The notes under the pieces were generated by a model. That model saw only the letters and a program-made list of their open reading frames with translations. It was not told the origin of the DNA and ran no database searches. A stretch of 55,660 nucleotides of DNA. It comes from Hydrogenophaga sp. 2FB. GTDB taxonomy: Bacteria > Pseudomonadota > Gammaproteobacteria > Burkholderiales > Burkholderiaceae_C. The position numbers and the translations under genes were made by a program. The stretch covers positions 1 through 55,660 of the forward strand of contig NZ_SCML01000041.1 in assembly GCF_005503365.1 (NCBI RefSeq), in the 5' to 3' direction. This document shows, in pieces, positions 1-8,223 of this stretch; within the stretch, counting starts at the first letter, position 1, and each line of letters begins with the position of its first letter.

Positions 1-275
1 CCGCCAATGACCGCATTGCCCGCGCCGATCTGCTTGGCCACGTCCACGCCACCACGCGCGGTGACGAAGGTGACCTTGAGGCCTTCCTGTTCGTAGTAGC
101 CCTTGGCCTGCGCCAGCATCCACGGGCCGAAGGCCGGCAGCGTGCCGGGCGCGGGCAGCAGGTAGGTGATCTCTTGCAACTGCGCATGGGCGGCCAGGGG
201 CGAGACCAGCGCCGCGGTGGCGAGCAGGCTCAGGCAGGCACGGCGGGTTCCGTTGAAAGCGCGGGTCATCTTCAT
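1..275 (-). CDS. ABC transporter substrate-binding protein, NMT1/THI5-like (3' part outside window)
   Basis: Only the N-terminal 91 residues are inside the window; the gene runs off the left edge. It starts with MKMTRAFNGTRR, a Sec signal peptide with an arginine-rich n-region, a hydrophobic core and a likely AHA-Q cleavage site near residue 31. The mature start resembles NitT/TauT (NMT1/THI5) periplasmic binding proteins: a beta strand (ITYLLPAPGTLPAFGPW), then LAQAKGYYEQEGL, the typical 'enzyme-like ligand, slow component' opening of the family, and a glycine-rich GGVDVAKQIGAGNA segment. A good Shine-Dalgarno (GGAG) precedes the ATG. It lies 47 nt downstream of the ATPase gene on the same strand, so both belong to one importer; the permease is presumably further left. 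Substrate unknown. Confidence 0.85.
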   Translation of the reverse strand, partial: MKMTRAFNGTRRACLSLLATAALVSPLAAHAQLQEITYLLPAPGTLPAFGPWMLAQAKGYYEQEGLKVTFVTARGGVDVAKQIGAGNAVIG

Positions 276-322
276 GGCAACTCCAGTGGGGCGGGTGAAT
301 GAAAAGCGGGTTGAGAAAGGGG

Positions 323-1183
323 TCAGTGCACGTCGGTCTGCGCGTCGAGCTTGAGCAGGTCCATCAGGCGGCTCACGTAGTCGCCAACCGCCGGATGCTT
401 GCGGCGCACCATCGGGTTGGCGCGGTCGGGAATGTCGACCACGATTTCTTCGACGATGGTGCCGGGGCGCTCGCTCATCACCAGGATGCGGTCGGACAGG
501 GCCACGGCTTCGGCCAGGTCGTGGGTGATGAAGAGCACGGTCTTCTTGTGTTCGGCCACGGTGCGCGCCAGGTCCTGCTGCAGGATCATCTTGGTCTGCG
601 CGTCCAGCGCGGAGAAGGGCTCGTCCATCAGCAGCACGATCGGGTCGACTGCGAGGGTGCGCGCCATCGCCGCGCGTTGGCGCATGCCGCCGGAGAGCTG
701 GTGCGGGTAGCTGTTGCCAAAACCCTTGAGGTGGCACTGGGCCAGCAACCGGGCGGAAATGGCTGCACGCTCGGAGGCCTTCACGCCGCGCAACTCCAGG
801 CCGAACTCCACGTTCTGCGAAATCGTGCGCCAGGGCATGAGCAGGTCCTTCTGCAGCATGAAGGCGACGTGCCTGTTCGGACCGGTCACGGGTTCCCCGT
901 TGACCTTCACCGTGCCGGCGGATGCCTTGGCTAGGCCCGAGCCCATGTTGAGCAACGTGCTCTTGCCGCAGCCCGAGGGACCGATCAGCGAGACCACCTC
1001 ACCGGGCTGGATCGACAGCGTCACATTGCGCGCCGCGATCACCTCGGGGTTCTTGCCACGGGCGGGAAAACGCTTGTCCACGCCGATGAACTCGATCGCG
1101 GGATGCGTCGCCTGGGCGGTGACACTGGAGCCTTGCAAGTGGGTGGTCATAAGGGCCTGCAGATCGGGTTGGACGTTTTGCAT
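323..1183 (-). CDS. ABC transporter ATP-binding protein, NitT/TauT (SsuB/TauB) family
   Basis: A 286-residue ABC ATPase. Walker A GPSGCGKST is at about residues 68-76, the Q-loop at about 111, the signature LSGGMRQR at 163-170, Walker B VLLMDEP at 182-188, and the H-loop in FITHDLAEAV. The spacing and the DLLMPWRT segment after the Q-loop are typical of nitrate/sulfonate/taurine-type importers. It energises uptake with the binding protein encoded just downstream. The start is uncertain: the first ATG has no clear ribosome site, and a second ATG (MTTHLQGSS, 1150) would remove an unconserved N-terminal stretch. The upstream region to 1374 has no gene on this strand, so this is likely the first gene of its transcript. 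Confidence 0.9.
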   Translation of the reverse strand: MQNVQPDLQALMTTHLQGSSVTAQATHPAIEFIGVDKRFPARGKNPEVIAARNVTLSIQPGEVVSLIGPSGCGKSTLLNMGSGLAKASAGTVKVNGEPVTGPNRHVAFMLQKDLLMPWRTISQNVEFGLELRGVKASERAAISARLLAQCHLKGFGNSYPHQLSGGMRQRAAMARTLAVDPIVLLMDEPFSALDAQTKMILQQDLARTVAEHKKTVLFITHDLAEAVALSDRILVMSERPGTIVEEIVVDIPDRANPMVRRKHPAVGDYVSRLMDLLKLDAQTDVH

Positions 1184-1374
1184 ATGAAACGCTGATTCAT
1201 TACGGAATCAATGCTAGGGCTCTTGGAACGCTTTGTCTGCAAAACCCAAGTAAATCCGCGGGGTATTGGTGGGGCTCGCCTTTGCCACGGCGCTCGCACC
1301 GGGCACGGCGTTCGGGGAGGGCTGCGTCTATGGCCTAATAGCGGCTTTTGCAATCTCTCTCTCAGGAACCAGCC

Positions 1375-1545
1375 ATGGGCAACAAAATCGTCACCGAAGC
1401 CGACCGCAAAGCCACCCCCCGTCCGAAGCCCGTCGCTGGCGTCACCCTGACCACGCCCGGCCGCGGCCAGCGCGTGAGCCTGGAGCGCGGCGTGGCCACG
1501 CGCAGCAAGAAGAACCCGGGCAAGCGCTCGAAGAAGGGCGGTTAA
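1375..1545 (+). CDS. Small, strongly basic hypothetical protein (56 aa)
   Basis: A 56-residue protein beginning MGNKIVTEAD and ending in a lysine-rich tail (RSKKNPGKRSKKGG). It has no hydrophobic segment and no known motif that I recognise. The middle alternates proline, valine and threonine; the charge is strongly positive, as in nucleic-acid- or ribosome-associated small proteins. AGGAAC 8 nt before the ATG is an acceptable ribosome site, and the gene is closely followed by a strong hairpin terminator, which supports real expression. An upstream in-frame start (1348) would add nine residues but has no ribosome site. Function unknown; DNA or RNA binding is only a guess from charge. Confidence 0.6.
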   Translation: MGNKIVTEADRKATPRPKPVAGVTLTTPGRGQRVSLERGVATRSKKNPGKRSKKGG

Positions 1546-1570
1546 CCCCCGCTGGCCTGCGTGGCCAACC

Positions 1571-1607
1571 CATGCAAAAGGCCCGCACTTCGCGGGCCTT
1601 TTGCATG
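1571..1607. terminator. Bidirectional hairpin terminator, perfect 16-bp stem
   Basis: Two perfectly complementary 16-nt arms (1571-1586 and 1592-1607) enclose the 5-nt loop ACTTC. The GC-rich inner stem is flanked by AAAA on one arm and TTTT on the other, so it can act as a Rho-independent terminator in both directions. It sits between the small basic protein gene and the convergent NHL lipoprotein gene. Confidence 0.9.
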
Positions 1608-1651
1608 GAACGCCTGCGCCAACGGGTGGCGCGCCTGTCGCCGCTCGGCAG

Positions 1652-2989
1652 CTAGCGCACCGGCGTCACCTTGCGGATCTTGTGGTTGAAGGTGTCGGTG
1701 ATGAACAGCGTGCCGTCGGCCGCGATGGCCACGCCCATGGGGCTATCGAACCGGGCGTTCGAGCCGAGCCCATCCGTGGCGCCGGCCATGCCGGGGGCTC
1801 CGGCGAGGGTGGAGACCACGCCTTGGGGCGTGATCCTGCGCAGCACGTGCCCGTGCCTTTCGACGACGTAGACGTTGCCATCCTTGTCCACGGTCAGCCC
1901 GAAGGGTTCGGCGAAAGCGGCCTGCGTGCCGATGCCGTCCGCGGTGTTGTTGGCACCAGAGCCCGCCAGCGTGGTGACCACGCCTGTGGGCGTGATCTTG
2001 CGGATGCGATGGTTGTAGGTATCGCCGACATAGACGTTGCCCGCCGGGTCGACGGCGATGCCGGAGGGTGCGCTGAACGATGCGGAGGTCCCGGTGTCAT
2101 CGGCGAAGGCATGAAGACCGGAGCCGGCCAGGGTGGACACCGCACCACCCGGCGTGATCTGGCGGACGGTGGCCTGGGTTTGGTCCACCACATACAGGTC
2201 GCCGGTGGCACCCGTGGCCACGCCCATGGGGCCATCGAACGTGGAGGTCGCGCGGTCCGCGTTGTGCGATCCGCTGGCCCCGGTGCCGGCAAAGAAGCTC
2301 ACCACGGCCGTTGGTGTGATCTGACGGATGAAGTGTCCGGAGAAATCCGCGGCATAGGCATTGCCCGCGGCATCCAGCGCCAGCCCACGAAGGCCGAAGA
2401 AAGACGCGGCGGGGCCAACGCCGTTGACCGAAGCACCCGCGGGGCCGCCGCCTGCCAGGGTGGTCACATCGCCCGTGGACGAGACGCTGCGCACCCGCTC
2501 GCTCCCATAGTCGGACACCAGCAGGCCGCCATCGGGTCGGACGACAATGCCGAAAGGGAAGGAGAACGTGGCCGTGCTCGCGCTGCCGCTGTCCCACCCG
2601 GCGACGCCGGTGCCGGCGAAGGTGGACACCTCTGCTGCCGCCACCGCGCAGGTGACGCTGACGTTGCTCACGTCGGCCGTGGCGGTGCCACTGCCCTGGC
2701 CCACGCTGCAGTTCTGCCACAGGGGTTGGGTGCGCACGCTGACCTGGTAGGGCGAGTTCGTGGCGATGGCCGCGGGAAAAGCGAACGCGCCATCGGCCTT
2801 GAGTGTGAGTCTGTCGCCGGCGCTGGTTTGCAGTTCGACGGTGCCCGAGAGGCCGGTGACGGTGCCGCCGACGGTGTGTGCCGTGTTCGTGCTGGTGTTT
2901 GTGCTGTTGCCTCCGCAGGACGCCAGCAGCAATGCCGCGCACAGCGCCGCGATGCAGCGTTCCGACCGGGTGCCTGTTGTGAATGCCAT
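1652..2989 (-). CDS. NHL-repeat beta-propeller lipoprotein
   Basis: A 445-residue predicted lipoprotein. The signal peptide ends in a lipobox (LLASC, Cys about residue 25), followed by a GGNSTNTST linker as in exported lipoproteins. Residues about 40-115 form a small domain (GGTVTGLSGTVELQTS..., with a Cys pair) typical of the segment before propellers in such proteins. From about 120 to the end there are six NHL repeats of the form GxxxDxxGNxYVxDxxxHxIRKITP, enough for a six-bladed propeller. The family is usually a binding or scaffold module with no catalysis. It has a monocistronic position, convergent with the small basic gene and separated from it by the hairpin terminator. A decayed copy of the same repeat lies just upstream (see findings). 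Partner unknown. Confidence 0.85.
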   Translation of the reverse strand: MAFTTGTRSERCIAALCAALLLASCGGNSTNTSTNTAHTVGGTVTGLSGTVELQTSAGDRLTLKADGAFAFPAAIATNSPYQVSVRTQPLWQNCSVGQGSGTATADVSNVSVTCAVAAAEVSTFAGTGVAGWDSGSASTATFSFPFGIVVRPDGGLLVSDYGSERVRSVSSTGDVTTLAGGGPAGASVNGVGPAASFFGLRGLALDAAGNAYAADFSGHFIRQITPTAVVSFFAGTGASGSHNADRATSTFDGPMGVATGATGDLYVVDQTQATVRQITPGGAVSTLAGSGLHAFADDTGTSASFSAPSGIAVDPAGNVYVGDTYNHRIRKITPTGVVTTLAGSGANNTADGIGTQAAFAEPFGLTVDKDGNVYVVERHGHVLRRITPQGVVSTLAGAPGMAGATDGLGSNARFDSPMGVAIAADGTLFITDTFNHKIRKVTPVR

Positions 2990-3242
2990 GATTTGTTCCT
3001 TACGGTAGGGGCACGCCTCGTCGGACGGGCGTGACTTGCGGGTGTTGTTGAGATCGGTGATGAAGACGTGCCGTCGCCACCTGGTTCGACCGACGGCCCG
3101 CCCGCGTGGGTGCCGATGTTGTTGACGCCGGGGTTCCCTGGTGCTGACGAACGTGAGTCGCCGTTTTAGTAACGGCGTGTGTTCCCCGGTTCCAGGTGAC
3201 AGGCGGGATGACCCGTGGTGCCGCGGCTGCCCGATTGGAGTG
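2990..3242. other. Intergenic region with NHL-gene remnant and hairpin
   Basis: There is no intact gene in this stretch. About 3019-3080 reads, in the same orientation, like the last propeller blade of the adjacent NHL lipoprotein gene (1660-1722) with small deletions that break the frame, so it looks like a leftover of a duplicated NHL gene. A 7-bp stem hairpin (CGCCGTT/AACGGCG, 3159-3177) follows. The rest shows nothing I can interpret. Confidence 0.45.
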
Positions 3243-3290
3243 TTGACAAATGCCTTGTCAAATACTGCCTAGGCATGTATATTTGCCACC
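3243..3290 (+). promoter_or_regulatory. Promoter and operators of the MarR-efflux operon
   Basis: TTGTCA (3255-3260), a 17-bp spacer and TATATT (3278-3283) form a good sigma-70 promoter. Two palindromes overlap it: TGACAA-N5-TTGTCA (3244-3260) covers the -35, and TGCCTAGGCA (3266-3275) fills the spacer. The second recurs as TTGCCTAAGCAA at 3815-3826, just before the efflux lipoprotein start. This is a classic autorepression layout for MarR proteins. Transcription would begin at about 3290, directly at the ATG. Confidence 0.7.
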
Positions 3291-3773
3291 ATGTCACGCA
3301 AAACCACCCCGGTCCAGTTCTACGACGGCGCGAACTTCCGCCCCGACCACAGCGTGGGCTACCTGATCAAGCGCGTGATGATGTCCATCAGCTACCAGGC
3401 CGACAAACGCCTGTGCATGCACGACCTCACCATCGCCCAGTGGGGCCCGCTCATGAAGATGCGCATGCACGGCACCGCCACGGTTGCCGAGTTGGCGCGT
3501 TGGTCGCAGTCAGACGCCGGTGCGATGACGCGCCTGCTCGACCGGCTGGAGAAAAAAGGCCTGTGCAAGCGGGTGCGCTCCACCGAGGACCGGCGCGTGG
3601 TCATGGTCGAACTCACACCCGAAGGGCAGGCCGCCATGGAGCGCGTGCCCGCCATCCTGGCCGACGTGATGAACCAGCATCTGGCCGGGTTCTCCGAAAC
3701 CGAATGGAAGACGCTGCTGGGCTTGCTCCAGCGCATCGTCGACACGGGGGACGCGCTGCGCGGGTCCGATTGA
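3291..3773 (+). CDS. MarR-family transcriptional regulator
   Basis: 160 residues with the winged-helix MarR fold. The N-terminal dimerisation helix spans about 18-50. The DNA-binding core TVAELARWSQSDAGAMTRLLDRLEKKGLCKR lies at about 63-95, followed by the wing RVRSTEDRRVVMVELTPEGQAAM with the conserved DxR. It probably represses itself and the three efflux genes that follow on the same strand, and is relieved by a small phenolic or drug-like ligand. No Shine-Dalgarno precedes the ATG and the predicted transcript start is about 1 nt upstream, so the message is probably leaderless. Spacing to the next gene is 53 nt. Confidence 0.9.
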   Translation: MSRKTTPVQFYDGANFRPDHSVGYLIKRVMMSISYQADKRLCMHDLTIAQWGPLMKMRMHGTATVAELARWSQSDAGAMTRLLDRLEKKGLCKRVRSTEDRRVVMVELTPEGQAAMERVPAILADVMNQHLAGFSETEWKTLLGLLQRIVDTGDALRGSD

Positions 3774-3814
3774 CCACACGGCTCTCCTGGGTTCGCCTTT
3801 TTTTATCCAATTAC

Positions 3815-3826
3815 TTGCCTAAGCAA
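3815..3826. promoter_or_regulatory. Second MarR operator-like palindrome
   Basis: TTGCCTAAGCAA shares the TGCCTARGCA core with the palindrome in the marR promoter. It ends immediately before the ATG of the outer-membrane efflux gene, so bound repressor would block that gene's own transcription or translation start. Confidence 0.55.
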
Positions 3827-5266
3827 ATGAAGCCCAAACAAACAATAAACCGTGCGTCGCGTCTGGCCCTGTCGCTGATGGCGGTGGCGGTGGTCGCGGG
3901 TTGCGCGAGCAGTGCCGGCATCCAGCCGCAATCCACCACGCTGGAGCCGCAAGCGATCGGCCTGACCTCTGTCGCCGACGGCGCTGGCGCGTCGGCCACG
4001 CAGGCCGACTGGTGGCGCAACTGGGGCGATGCCGAGTTGAGCCGCGTGATCGAGCAGGCTTTGCAGGCACAGCCGTCGCTGGGTGCCGCGCAGGCCCGCC
4101 TGCGCCGCGCGCAAGCCGCCACCGCGAGCGAAGAGGCCACCGATGGGCTGCAGGTGAAAGCCACCGCCGATGCGACGCGCCAGCGCTTCAGCGCCAACAG
4201 CATCTACCCCAAGCCGCTGGGTGGTTCGGTGCAGACGCTGGCCAATGCGCAGATCGCCGGTTCGTGGGAGTTCGACTTCTTTGGCAAGCACCGCTCGGCC
4301 ATTGAAGCCGCGGTCGGCAGCGAACGTGCCGCCGCCGCCGACCTGCAGGCCGCGCGCAATGTGCTGGCCAGCCAGGTGGCGCAAACCTATGTGCAGCTCG
4401 GCCGCCTGCTGGCGCAGCGCGAGGTGGCGCTGCAGGCCCTCACGCAGCGCGAGCAGATGCTGGGCCTGATCCGCCAGCGGGTCGATGCCGGCCTGGACAC
4501 GCGCGTGGAACTCAAGCAAGGCGAGGGCGCTTTGCCCGATGCGCGCGTGCAGATCGAGCAGGTCGACGAACAGATCGCCGCCGCGCGCCACGCCTTGGCC
4601 GCGCTGGCCGCGCTGCCGCCGCAAAGCTTTGACCACCTCAAGCCCGACCTGCAAACCCTGCGCACGCTGCCGCTGCCCGACGTGTTGCCGGCCGACCTGC
4701 TGGGCCGGCGTGCCGACATCACCGCCGCTCGCTGGCGCATCGAAGCGGCCACCAAGGGCGTGGGCGCGGCCAAGGCGCAGTTCTATCCCAACGTGAGCCT
4801 CACCGCGTTCGTGGGCCTCTCCAGCATCGGCCTGGACCGCCTCGTGGACTCCGGCAGCCAGCAATACGGCATCGGCCCGGCCATCCACCTGCCGATCTTC
4901 GACGCCGGCCGCCTGCGCGCCCAACTGCGCGTGCGCACCGCCGACCTGGACGCGGCGGTGGAGAGCTACAACGGTGCCGTGCTCGAGGCCGTGCGCGACA
5001 CCGCCGACCAGCTCAACGCCCGCCAATCGCTGGAGCGCCAGCGCGACCTGCAGGCACAGGCGCGCAGCGCCGCCGAAGCGGCCTACGACATCGCCACGCA
5101 GCGCTACCAGGCGGGCCTGAGCAACTACCTCACCGTGCTCAGCGCGGAGACGACGCTGTTCAACCAGCGGCGCCAGACCATTGACCTGCAGGCGCGCGCC
5201 CTGTCGACGCAAGTGGCGCTCGTGCGCGCGCTGGGCGGCGGCTTCGCGCCCGACGCCGTCCACTGA
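3827..5266 (+). CDS. Efflux outer-membrane lipoprotein, OprM/NodT family
   Basis: A 479-residue TolC-like channel. The signal peptide MKPKQTINRASRLALSLMAV ends in the lipobox VVAGC (Cys about residue 25), so it is lipid-anchored in the outer membrane. Two outer-membrane efflux repeats follow (about 80-265 and 280-470), rich in Ala/Gln/Arg heptads forming the periplasmic helical barrel. DLLGRRADITAARWRIEAATKGVGAAKAQFYPN is the signature of the NodT group. It should form the exit duct for the HlyD-type adaptor and MFS pump encoded next. The ATG at 3827 is chosen because it gives the lipoprotein signal; the same frame stays open upstream through the marR gene but that part is not coding. Confidence 0.93.
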   Translation: MKPKQTINRASRLALSLMAVAVVAGCASSAGIQPQSTTLEPQAIGLTSVADGAGASATQADWWRNWGDAELSRVIEQALQAQPSLGAAQARLRRAQAATASEEATDGLQVKATADATRQRFSANSIYPKPLGGSVQTLANAQIAGSWEFDFFGKHRSAIEAAVGSERAAAADLQAARNVLASQVAQTYVQLGRLLAQREVALQALTQREQMLGLIRQRVDAGLDTRVELKQGEGALPDARVQIEQVDEQIAAARHALAALAALPPQSFDHLKPDLQTLRTLPLPDVLPADLLGRRADITAARWRIEAATKGVGAAKAQFYPNVSLTAFVGLSSIGLDRLVDSGSQQYGIGPAIHLPIFDAGRLRAQLRVRTADLDAAVESYNGAVLEAVRDTADQLNARQSLERQRDLQAQARSAAEAAYDIATQRYQAGLSNYLTVLSAETTLFNQRRQTIDLQARALSTQVALVRALGGGFAPDAVH

Positions 5267-5311
5267 TTCATCTTCTTCCCATCTTCTCGCTCACCGAAAC
5301 CGGAGCCTTCC

Positions 5312-6604
5312 ATGAACGCCACCACCGACGACAACGCGCAACCCCAAGGCAACCCCACCCGCAAGAAGGCACTGACCGCCGTGACCGCCGCCGTGCTCGC
5401 CGCCGGCCTGGGCTACGCCGCCTATTGGGCATTGGTGCTCAACCACTACGAGACCACCGACAACGCCTACGTGCAGGGCAACCTGGTGCAGGTGACGCCG
5501 CAGGTGGCGGGCACGGTGGTGGCCATCAACGCCAACGACAACGACCGCGTGCAGGCTGGCCAATGGCTGGTGCGCCTGGACCCGACCGACGCGAAGATCG
5601 CGCTGGAGCAGGCCGAGGCCCAGCTCGCGCAGACCGTGCGCGAGGTGCGCACGCTTTACGCCAACAACCGCACCCAGATCGCGCAGATTGCCTTGCGTGA
5701 AGCCGATCTGGCGCGCGCGCAGAGCGACCTGCAGCGCCTGCAGGACGATGTGACCCGCCGCCAGCCGCTGGTGGCCAGCGGCGCGGTGGGGCAGGAAGAG
5801 TTCAAGCACGCCACCGCACAGCTCGCAGCCGCCAAGAGCAATGCCGAAGCCGCGCGTGCGGGCGTGGCCGCCGCGCGCGAGCAACTGGCGTCCAGCCAGT
5901 CGCTCACCGAAGGCATCGCGGTCGACCAGCACCCCAACGTGCTGCGCGCGGCGGCCCGCGTGCGCGAAGCCTACGTGGCGCTCAAGCGCGTGGAGCTGCA
6001 GGCGCCTGTGGAAGGCTATGTGGCGCGGCGCAACGTGCAGCTGGGCCAGCGTTTGCAGGCCGGTGCGCCGCTGCTGTCGGTGATCGCGCTCGACCAGGTC
6101 TGGGTGGACGCCAACTTCAAGGAAAGCCAGCTCAAGAACCTGCGCATCGGCCAACCGGTGGACCTCACCGCCGACGTGTACGGCTCGAAGGTGGTCTACC
6201 ACGGCGTCATCGAAGGCCTGGGTGCGGGCACGGGCGCGGCGTTCGCGCTGCTGCCGGCGCAGAACGCGACGGGCAACTGGATCAAGGTGGTGCAGCGTGT
6301 GCCGGTGCGCGTGCGCCTGGACGCCAAGGAACTGGTGGACCACCCGCTGCGCCTGGGCCTGTCGATGGAAGCGCGCGTGGACGTGAGCAAGACCGACGGC
6401 CGCATGCTGGCCGATGGGGCCACGGCGCCGGTGGCGGCGCAGACCGACGTGTTCGCACAGGACAACCGCGAAGCCGATGCGCGCGTGCAGCAGCTCATCG
6501 GGCAGCACAGCGGGGGCGCCACGCGCACCGCCGCCTCACAAACCAAGTCCTCCAACGCCGCCGCGCCCGCCGCGCCCGCCGCCGTGGCCTTGGCGGCCCA
6601 CTGA
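5312..6604 (+). CDS. EmrA-like membrane fusion protein (HlyD family)
   Basis: 430 residues. One N-terminal membrane helix (about 20-42) is followed by the typical NHYETTDNAYVQGNLVQVTPQVAGTV start of the EmrA lipoyl/barrel domain, a long coiled-coil hairpin (about 85-215, Ala/Gln/Arg-rich), the second half of the lipoyl domain and a beta-barrel (LDQVWVDANFKESQLKNLRIGQPV). The extra C-terminal tail (about 375-430) is Ala/Thr-rich and low complexity. It bridges the inner-membrane DHA2 pump and the outer-membrane channel. GGAG lies 7 nt before the ATG. Second of three pump genes. Confidence 0.93.
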   Translation: MNATTDDNAQPQGNPTRKKALTAVTAAVLAAGLGYAAYWALVLNHYETTDNAYVQGNLVQVTPQVAGTVVAINANDNDRVQAGQWLVRLDPTDAKIALEQAEAQLAQTVREVRTLYANNRTQIAQIALREADLARAQSDLQRLQDDVTRRQPLVASGAVGQEEFKHATAQLAAAKSNAEAARAGVAAAREQLASSQSLTEGIAVDQHPNVLRAAARVREAYVALKRVELQAPVEGYVARRNVQLGQRLQAGAPLLSVIALDQVWVDANFKESQLKNLRIGQPVDLTADVYGSKVVYHGVIEGLGAGTGAAFALLPAQNATGNWIKVVQRVPVRVRLDAKELVDHPLRLGLSMEARVDVSKTDGRMLADGATAPVAAQTDVFAQDNREADARVQQLIGQHSGGATRTAASQTKSSNAAAPAAPAAVALAAH

Positions 6605-6627
6605 ACACGCGCTGAGTCCGTTTTTTC

Positions 6628-8223
6628 ATGACCAGCCAAGCCATCTCCCAACCCGCGGCATCACCGCCGCCACCACCGCCCGCAGCGCCCACGGTGTTCG
6701 AGCCGCTCAAGGGCGGGCAGCTGGTGCTGGGCACGTTTGCCCTGTCGCTGGCCACGTTCATGAACGTGCTCGACACCTCGATCGCCAACGTGTCGATTCC
6801 CGCCATCGCCGGCGACATGGGCGTGAGCCCCGCGCAAGGCACCTGGGTCATCACCTCGTTCGCGGTGGCCAACGCCATCTCGGTGCCGCTCACCGGCTGG
6901 CTCACGCAGCGCTTTGGCCAGGTGCGCTTGTTCACCGCGAGCGTGCTGCTGTTCGTCATCGCCTCGTGGCTGTGCGGTCTGGCGCCCAACATCGGCATGT
7001 TGATTGCGTTTCGGGTGCTGCAGGGCCTGGTGGCCGGGCCGATGATTCCGCTCTCGCAAACGCTGCTGCTGGCCAGTTACCCGCGCGCCAAGGCCGGCAC
7101 CGCGATGGCCATGTGGGCCATGACCGTGTTGGTCGCGCCGGTGGCCGGGCCGCTGCTCGGTGGCTGGATCACCGACAACATTTCGTGGCCGTGGATCTTC
7201 TACATCAACATCCCGGTCGGCTTGCTGGCCGCCGCGCTCACCTGGTCGATCTACCGCAGCCGCGACCCCGGCCCGCGCCGTGTGCCGCTCGACGTGATCG
7301 GCCTTGTGCTGCTGGTGCTGTTCGTGGGCGCGATGCAGATCATGATCGACATGGGCAAGGAGCTGGACTGGTTCGAGTCGGGTGAAATCATCCTGCTCGC
7401 GGTGGTCGGCGTGGTGAGCTTCATGTTCTTCGTGGCGTGGGAGCTGACCGACAAGCACCCGATCGTGGAGATCCGCCTGTTCGCGCGGCGCAACTTCGTC
7501 ACCGGCACGCTCGCGCTGTCCATCGCCTACGGCCTGTTCTTCGGCAATGTGGTGCTGTTGCCGTTGTGGCTGCAGCAGCACATGGGCTACACGGCGACCT
7601 GGGCCGGCCTGGCCACCGCGCCGGTGGGTTTGCTGGCCATCGTGTTCTCGCCCTGGGTGGGCAAGAACGTGAGCCGCATCGATCCGCGCAAGCTCGCGAC
7701 GATCGCGTTCCTCGGGTTCGGCGCGGTGTTGTGGATGCGCTCGCACTTCAACACGCAGGCCGATTTCATGACCATCCTGATCCCGACCCTGTTGCAGGGC
7801 GCGGCGATGGCCTTCTTCTTCATTCCCTTGCAGGCCATCGTGTTCTCGGGCTTGCAGCCGCACCAGACGCCGTCGGCCGCGGGCTTGTCGAACTTCGTGC
7901 GTATCACGGCGGGCGCGGTGGGCACGTCGCTCTTCACCACGCTGTGGGAGAGCCGCGCGTCGTTGCACCATGCGCAGCTGGTCGAGTCGATCAACACCGG
8001 CAACGCCACCGCCATGGCCACGCTGGACCAGTTGATGGGCGGCGGCATGAACCGCGAGCAGGCGTTGACGACGATCGACCGCATGATCAACCAGCAGGCG
8101 TTCACGCTGGCCGTGACCGATCTGTTCTACCTGTCGGCGGCGCTGTTCTTCGTGCTGGTGGCCGTGATCTGGATTTCCAAGCCGGTGCACGGCGCCGCGG
8201 TGGACGCGGGCGGCGCGCACTGA
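6628..8223 (+). CDS. EmrB-like MFS multidrug efflux transporter (DHA2, 14 TMS)
   Basis: 531 residues, a 14-helix drug:H+ antiporter of the DHA2/EmrB family. The proline-rich cytoplasmic start (PAASPPPPPPAAP) precedes TM1 with motif D1 (LDTSIANVSIPAIAGDMG). Motif A variant LTGWLTQRFGQVR lies between TM2 and TM3, and motif C-type GPLLGGWITDNISWPWIFYINIPVG in TM5-6. It pairs with the preceding adaptor and outer-membrane protein in a three-part pump under MarR control. Substrates cannot be read from sequence; uncouplers, phenolics or fusaric-acid-like acids are usual for this group. The gap from the adaptor gene is 23 nt. Confidence 0.93.
   Translation: MTSQAISQPAASPPPPPPAAPTVFEPLKGGQLVLGTFALSLATFMNVLDTSIANVSIPAIAGDMGVSPAQGTWVITSFAVANAISVPLTGWLTQRFGQVRLFTASVLLFVIASWLCGLAPNIGMLIAFRVLQGLVAGPMIPLSQTLLLASYPRAKAGTAMAMWAMTVLVAPVAGPLLGGWITDNISWPWIFYINIPVGLLAAALTWSIYRSRDPGPRRVPLDVIGLVLLVLFVGAMQIMIDMGKELDWFESGEIILLAVVGVVSFMFFVAWELTDKHPIVEIRLFARRNFVTGTLALSIAYGLFFGNVVLLPLWLQQHMGYTATWAGLATAPVGLLAIVFSPWVGKNVSRIDPRKLATIAFLGFGAVLWMRSHFNTQADFMTILIPTLLQGAAMAFFFIPLQAIVFSGLQPHQTPSAAGLSNFVRITAGAVGTSLFTTLWESRASLHHAQLVESINTGNATAMATLDQLMGGGMNREQALTTIDRMINQQAFTLAVTDLFYLSAALFFVLVAVIWISKPVHGAAVDAGGAH

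Noticed and set aside
3159..3177. Hairpin CGCCGTT/AACGGCG as a terminator or riboswitch
   Set aside because: Short stem, no T tract, and no gene ends next to it; left as an unassigned hairpin within the intergenic region.
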